A stretch of DNA of 64,000 bases, from the NCBI RefSeq assembly GCF_046630445.1, contig NC_092340.1:366114501-366178500 (forward strand), given 5' to 3'. This document shows, one piece after another, positions 58,067 to 64,000 of this stretch; position 1 is the first letter of the stretch, and each line of letters begins with the position of its first letter. The position numbers were made by a program, and so were the translations under genes. The stretch is from Rutidosis leptorrhynchoides. Taxonomy: Eukaryota > Streptophyta > Magnoliopsida > Asterales > Asteraceae. The notes below the pieces were generated by a model, which saw nothing but the letters and a program-made list of their open reading frames with translations, was not told the origin of the DNA and ran no database searches.

Positions 58067-61000
58067 TGAAATGTCTCGTTCTTATTGATTAAAAACGTTC
58101 CATATTAATTGATTTCGTTGCGAGGTTTTGACATCTATATGAGACGTTTTTCAAAGACTGCATTCATTTTAAAACAAACCATAACCTTTATTTCATCAAT
58201 AAAGGTTTAAAAAGCTTTACGTAGATTATCAAATAATGATAATCTAAAATATCCTGTTTACACACGACCATTACATAATGGTTTACAATACAAATATGTT
58301 ACAACAAAATAAGTTTCTTGAATGCAGTTTTTACACAATATCATACAAGCATGGACTCCAAATCTCGTCCTTATTTAAGTATGCGACAGCGGAAGCTCTT
58401 AATAATTACCTGAGAATAAACATGCTTAAAACGCCAACAAAAATGTTGGTGAGTTATAGGTTTAACCTATATATATCAAATCATAATAATAGACCACAAG
58501 ATTTCATATTTCAATACACATCCCATACATAGAGATAAAAATCATTCATATGGTGAACACCTGGTAACCGACATTAACAAGATGCATATATAAGAATATC
58601 CCCATCATTCCGGGACACCCTTCGGATATGATATAAATTTCGAAGTACTAAAGCATCCGGTACTTTGGATGGGGTTTGTTAGGCCCAATAGATCTATCTT
58701 TAGGATTCGCGTCAATTAGGGTGTCTGTTCCCTAATTCTTAGATTACCAGACTTAATAAAAAGGGGCATATTCGATTTCGATAATTCAACCATAGAATGT
58801 AGTTTCACGTACTTGTGTCTATTTTGTAAATCATTTATAAAACCTGCATGTATTCTCATCCCAAAAATATTAGATTTTAAAAGTGGGACTATAACTCACT
58901 TTCACAGATTTTTTTACTTCGTCGGGAAGTAAGACTTGACCACTGGTTGATTCACGAACCTATAACAATATATACATATATATCAAAGTATGTTCAAAAT
59001 ATATTTACAACACTTTTAATATATTTTGATGTTTTAAGTTTATTAAGTCAGCTGTCCTCGTTAGTAACCTACAACTAGTTGTCCACAGTTAGATGTACAG
59101 AAATAAATCGATAAATATTATCTTGAATCAATCCACGACCCAGTGTATACGTATCTCAGTATTGATCACAACTCAAACTATATATATTTTGGAATCAACC
59201 TCAACCCTGTATAGCTAACTCCAACATTCACATATAGAGTGTCTATGGTTGTTCCGAAATATATATAGATGTGTCGACATGATAGGTCGAAACATTGTAT
59301 ACGTGTCTATGGTATCTCAAGATTACATAATATACAATACAAGTTAATTAAGTTATGGTTGGAATAGATTTGTTACCAATTTTCACGTAGCTAAAATGAG
59401 AAAAATTATCCAATCTTGTTTTACCCATAACTTCTTCATTTTAAATCCGTTTTGAGTGAATCAAATTGCTATGGTTTCATATTGAACTCTATTTTATGAA
59501 TCTAAACATAAAAAGTATAGGTTTATAGTCGGAAAAATAAGTTACAAGTCATTTTTGTAAAGGTAGTCATTTCAGTCGAAAGAACGACGTCTAGATGACC
59601 ATTTTAGAAAACATACTTCCACTTTGAGTTTAACCATAATTTTTGGATATAGTTTCATGTTCATAATAAAAATCATTTTCTCAGAATAACAACTTTTAAA
59701 TCAAAGTTTATCATAGTTTTTAATTAACTAACCCAAAACAGCCCGCGGTGTTACTACGACGACGTAAATTCGGTTTTACGGTGTTTTTCGTGTTTCCAGG
59801 TTTTAAATCATTAAGTTAGCATATCATATAGATATAGAACATGTGTTTAGTTGATTTTAAAAGTCAAGTTAGAAGGATTAACTTTTGTTTGCGAACAAGT
59901 TTAGAATTAACTAAACTATGTTCTAGTGATTACAAGTTTAAACCTTCGAATAAGATAGCTTTATATGTATGAATCGAATGATGTTATGAACATCATTACT
60001 ACCTTAAGTTCCTTGGATAAACTTACTGGAAAAGAGAAAAATGGATCTAGCTTCAATGGATCCTTGGATGGCTCGAAGTTCTTGAAGCAGAATCATGACA
60101 CGAAAACAAGTTCAAGTAAGATCATCACTTGAAATAAGATTGTTATAGTTATAGAAATTGAACCAAAGTTTGAATATGATTATTACCTTGTATTAGAATG
60201 ATAACCTACTGTAAGAAACAAAGATTTCTTGAGGTTGGATGATCACCTTACAAGATTGGAAGTGAGCTAGCAAACTTGAAAGTATTCTTGATTTTATGAA
60301 ACTAGAACTTTTGGAATTTATGAAGAACACTTAGAACTTGAAGATAGAACTTGAGAGAGATCAATTAGATGAAGAAAATTGAAGAATGAAAGTGTTTGTA
60401 GGTGTTTTTAGTCGTTGGTGTATGGATTAGATATAAAGGATATGTAATTTTGTTTTCATGTAAATAAGTCATGAATGATTACTCATATTTTTGTAATTTT
60501 ATGAGATATTTCATGCTAGTTGCCAAATGATGGTTCCCACATGTGTTAGGTGACATACATGGGCTGCTAAGAGCTGATCATTGGAGTGTATATACCAATA
60601 GTACATACATCTAAAAGCTGTGTATTGTACGAGTACGAATACGGGTGCATACGAGTAGAATTGTTGATGAAACTGAACGAGGATGTAATTGTAAGCATTT
60701 TTGTTAAGTAGAAGTATTTTGATAAGTTATTGAAGTCTTTCAAAAGTGTATAAATACATATTAAAACACTACATGTATATACATTTTAACTGAGTCGTTA
60801 AGTCATCGTTAGTCGTTACATGTAAGTGTTGTTTTGAAACCTTTAGGTTAACGATCTTGTTAAATGTTGTTAACCCAATGTTTATAATATCAAATGAGAT
60901 TTTAAATTATTATATTATCATGATATTATCATGTATGAATATCTCTTAATATGATATATATACATTAAATGTCTTTACAACGATAATCGTTACATATATG

Positions 61001-62054
61001 TCTCGTTTAAAAATCATTAAGTTAGTAGTCTTGTTTTTACATATGTAGTTCATTGTTAATATACTTAATGATATGTTTACTTATCATAGTATCATGTTAA
61101 CTATATATATATCCATATATATGTCATCATATAGTTTTTACAAGTTTTAACGTTCGTGAATCACCGGTCAACTTGGGTGGTCAATTGTCTATATGAAACA
61201 TATTTCAATTAATCAAGTCTTAACAAGTTTGATTGCTTAACATGTTGGAAACATTTAATCATGTAAATATCAATCTCAATTAATATATATAAACATGGAA
61301 AAGACGTTTTTCAAAGACTGCATTCATTTTAAAACAAACCATAACCTTTATTTCATCAATAAAGGTTTAAAAAGCTTTACGTATATTATCAAATAATGAT
61401 AATCTAAAATATCCTGTTTACACACGACCATTACATAATGGTTTACAATACAAATATGTTACAACAAAATAAGTTTCTTGAATGCAGTTTTTACACAATA
61501 TCATACAAGCATGGACTCCAAATCTCGTCCTTATTTAAGTATGCGACAGCGGAAGCTCTTAATAATTACCTGAGAATAAACATGCTTAAAACGTCAACAA
61601 AAATGTTGGTGAGTTATAGGTTTAACCTATATATATCAAATCATAATAATAGACCACAAGATTTCATATTTCAATACACATCCCATACATAGAGATAAAA
61701 ATCATTCATATGGTGAACACCTGGTAACCGACATTAACAAGATGCATATATAAGAATATCCCCATCATTCCGGGACACCCTTCGGATATGATATAAATTT
61801 CGAAGTACTAAAGCATCCGGTACTTTGGATGGGGTTTGTTAGGCCCAATAGATCTATCTTTAGGATTCACGTCAATTAGGGTGTCTGTTCCCTAATTCTT
61901 AGATTACCAGACTTAATAAAAAGGGGCATATTCGATTTCGATAATTCAACCATAGAATGTAGTTTCACGTACTTGTGTCTATTTTGTAAATCATTTATAA
62001 AACCTGCATGTATTCTCATCCCAAAAATCTCTACCCAAAAATATTAGTTTTTAA
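58067..62054 (-). mobile_element. Reverse-oriented A-family LTR with partial tandem copy
   Basis: On the minus strand this matches the element A LTR. The plus strand begins TGAAATGTCTCG, the complement of the A LTR end. The first copy runs to about 61301, where it reaches AACATGGAAAA, the complement of the LTR start, but lacks the last 15 or so bases. It then switches, with AGACG shared at the junction, to a second copy that repeats 58144 to about 58880 at a constant offset of 3,160 bp (61304 to about 62054). No internal retrotransposon sequence is present. The structure looks like unequal recombination between LTRs, with later truncation. Confidence 0.75.
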
Positions 62055-62060
62055 CCATTC

Positions 62061-62269
62061 AGGCCTAGCCTGGGTGGCCACCAGCACTTTCAGTGAAGGG
62101 GAGGTCTCGGGTTCAATCCTAAGGGGTGCCCGCATTTAATGACCAAACTGGAGAATGCCTTACCTGGTAGCGGTGGAGGGCTGGCTTGCCGTTTACCCGG
62201 GGTTTACCTGCGGTGGGGGGGCCAATGTGCTCTGGCCCATAGTGGGGTTCCTCGAAAAAAAAAAAAAAA
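62061..62269 (+). mobile_element. tRNA-derived SINE
   Basis: About 209 bp with the marks of a pol III retroposon: an A-box-like TAGCCTGGGTGG (62066-62077), a good B box GGTTCAATCC (62110-62119) and a terminal A15 tract (62255-62269). It is much more GC-rich than its surroundings. It abuts the end of the LTR remnant. I could not find a target-site duplication, so its exact start is uncertain by a few bases. Confidence 0.8.
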
Positions 62270-62391
62270 GATTGACTTGAACTCGAATGCATGTCAAAAA
62301 GTGAGTTGAGCTCATATTTAAATAGATTTCATATTATTCTAGCTTGAGTTTATACTAGTTTTATTATTAAAATATTAATATTACTATATTA

Positions 62392-62988
62392 TCTAACAGA
62401 CAAAAAAGATGAATAGTAATCAGATTTATTTTCGCCATTTCACCTTTTTATTATTATTATTTTTTTTAATTTTACCTAAATTTCATTACACCAACAAAGC
62501 CCATACACTTTTTTCAAAAATTCAAAACGACCCCCCAAATAGGGGGGTAAACTGTCAAATAACCATTTTCATAAAAAATCTTAAATAAACTCCACCCAAA
62601 TATTCAACTGGTCATATCTTCTCGCTCGCAACGAGTTAAATTTTTCCGACACCATCATTAAACTCGAAATAATTTTAGAAACACAATGTCACTAACTATA
62701 CGCAAAACGGACGCTTTTAAAAAAACGCTAAATATTTGATGTACTTTTCTTACATGTTGATTTTGAGTTAAATTTTTAAAAGTCAAAAATTCCATAGCGA
62801 AACGCGGAGATGCACATATATTGTTAATTTAAAATAACATTTAAATCTTTCGTGGGTTATACCTTTTAGTTCGACTCGAGTTGCGCTTCAACGACATCAT
62901 CGTTAGCCACGAAATAATTTTAAAAACTAAACGCAATAAAATAATTGAAAACCTAACCCCCGACGCGAAGCGAGGGTTCGAAAACTAG
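62392..62988 (+). mobile_element. Helitron-like element, copy 1 of a tandem pair
   Basis: 597 bp from TCTAACAGACAAAAA to CTAG, with A before and T after. A GC hairpin (CGCGAAGCG within CCCCCGACGCGAAGCGAGGG) lies just before the 3' end. TC start, CTAG end, insertion between A and T, and a 3' hairpin are the Helitron signature. It has no coding capacity. It shares the words CTCGCTCGCAACGAGTTAAA and ACTATACGCAAAACGGACGC with copy 2. Confidence 0.6.
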
Positions 62989-62993
62989 TATTA

Positions 62994-63579
62994 TCTAATA
63001 GACAAAAATGGTGAATAGTAACTATGGACATTTTCGTCATTTCACTTTTTTGTAAATTCTAATTAAATTTTACTACACCAACAAAGACCCCCACACTTTT
63101 TCAAATATTCAAATCGACCCCCCAAACATGAGGTAAAGTGTCAAATAACTTTTTTCATAAAAAAAAATCTTAAATAAACTCCACCCAAATATTAAACGGG
63201 TCATATCTTCTCGCTCGCAACGAGTTAAATTTTTTCGACACCATCGTTAAACTCGAAATAATTTTAGGAACATAATGTCACTAACTATACGCAAAACGGA
63301 CGCTTTTTAAAAAACGCTAAAATATTGGGGTACTTTTCATACACGTTGATTTTGCGTTAAATCTTTAAAAGTCGATAATTACATAGCTAAACGAGGAGAT
63401 GGACATATGTTGTTAATTTAAAATAATATTTAAATCTTTCACAGGTTATACCTTTTAGTTCGACTCGAGTTGCACTTCAACGACATCATTCTTTAGCCAC
63501 GAAATAAATTTACAAACTAAACGCAATAAAATACATTGAAAACCGAACCCCCGGCGCGAAGCGAGGGTTTAACAACTAG
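62994..63579 (+). mobile_element. Helitron-like element, copy 2 of a tandem pair
   Basis: 586 bp from TCTAATAGACAAAAA to CTAG, again between A and T, with the hairpin CGCGAAGCG just before its end. It follows copy 1 after only five bases in the same orientation. The two copies differ by many substitutions and small indels, so the pair is not a recent duplication. Confidence 0.6.
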
Positions 63580-64000
63580 TTTTTATCATAAGCAAACTTT
63601 TCAGTTTTAATAGATTGTTACGACCTTCAGCTTGATAGACTCGTTTCATAAATCATAACTCGAGCACGATTTACATTAGCTCATTTATGCTAGAAGACTT
63701 TAATGGTGTTTAATATTTGATTTTAAATAGTTTAGTTTGAAAATTTAATCAAATGAAAAACAACGAATTTGAATTAGGCTTTCGCTTATGCTTTACTTCT
63801 ATAAATTAAGTTAAACCGAAATTCAAATTCAAAATCGAATTCAACTATTAATATCTTAAATTGTAAATGTAATTAAACACTAGATACTGATATTAAAACA
63901 AATAGTTAATTTTAAAATCGATATGCTAGGTCTCTTTGGATATACTACAACTTTAATGATTTTTACGGTTCTTGTTTTAATATTGAATGAAATTCGATTT
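63580..64000. other. Right flank, no gene seen
   Basis: AT-rich sequence without frames, repeats or terminal structures that I can support. Confidence 0.5.

Noticed and set aside
58278-61692. Two identical-looking 84-codon frames in the reversed LTR remnant
   Set aside because: They are the same LTR segment present twice, and the frame lies antisense to the LTR with no domain.

Overview
This window is plant nuclear DNA. It has two host genes with uninterrupted reading frames, AT-rich spacers, a LINE with a poly(A) tail, a tRNA-derived SINE, Helitron-like and hAT-like miniature elements, and large Ty3/Gypsy LTR retrotransposons. The style of the Gypsy, LINE and SINE sequences recalls Asteraceae genomes; that is recollection, not a search, and the species cannot be named.

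Layout. Bases 1-4027 hold no gene I can support, but do hold a Helitron-like element, a hAT-type MITE and two short tandem duplications. A trihelix-type DNA-binding protein gene lies at 4028-5137 (+). A single-exon COI1-like jasmonate receptor F-box gene lies at 7335-9089 (-), with a 308-bp hAT MITE 122 bp past its stop. A decayed LINE tail (9438 to about 10186, -) follows, then the start of a roughly 1.1-kb retrotransposed sequence flanked by a 14-bp duplication (10187-10200 and 57332-57345).

That small insert was split by a nested cluster of Gypsy elements, 10505-56556, whose boundaries I resolved by matching 5-bp target-site duplications. Element A (10505-56556, duplication GATCA) is the host element, about 13.5 kb once its guests are subtracted. 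Its guests are B (11398-21423, ATAGT) in its left LTR; C (25146-34938, TATTT) and D (35055-45428, CAAAG) in its leader; and a solo LTR, F (52228-54605, ATAAT), in its right LTR. A encodes a decayed chromovirus-type gag-pol. Between its primer binding site and gag it also carries an acidic reading frame and an F-box gene of the At2g35280-like type, which C and D have cut into three pieces. B has LTRs of equal length that look identical but only gag-protease, so it appears young and non-autonomous. C has a nearly intact gag-pol with two stops and an unusual three-LTR tandem structure. D has no pol and carries a fragment resembling a poly(A)-binding protein.

Right of the cluster (57346-64000) are a reverse-oriented, partly duplicated LTR of the A family, a SINE, and two head-to-tail Helitron-like elements. 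No rRNA, tRNA, CRISPR or prokaryotic-type operon is present. The items most worth follow-up are the COI1-like protein with altered residues at ligand and adaptor positions, and the Gypsy element carrying an F-box gene.
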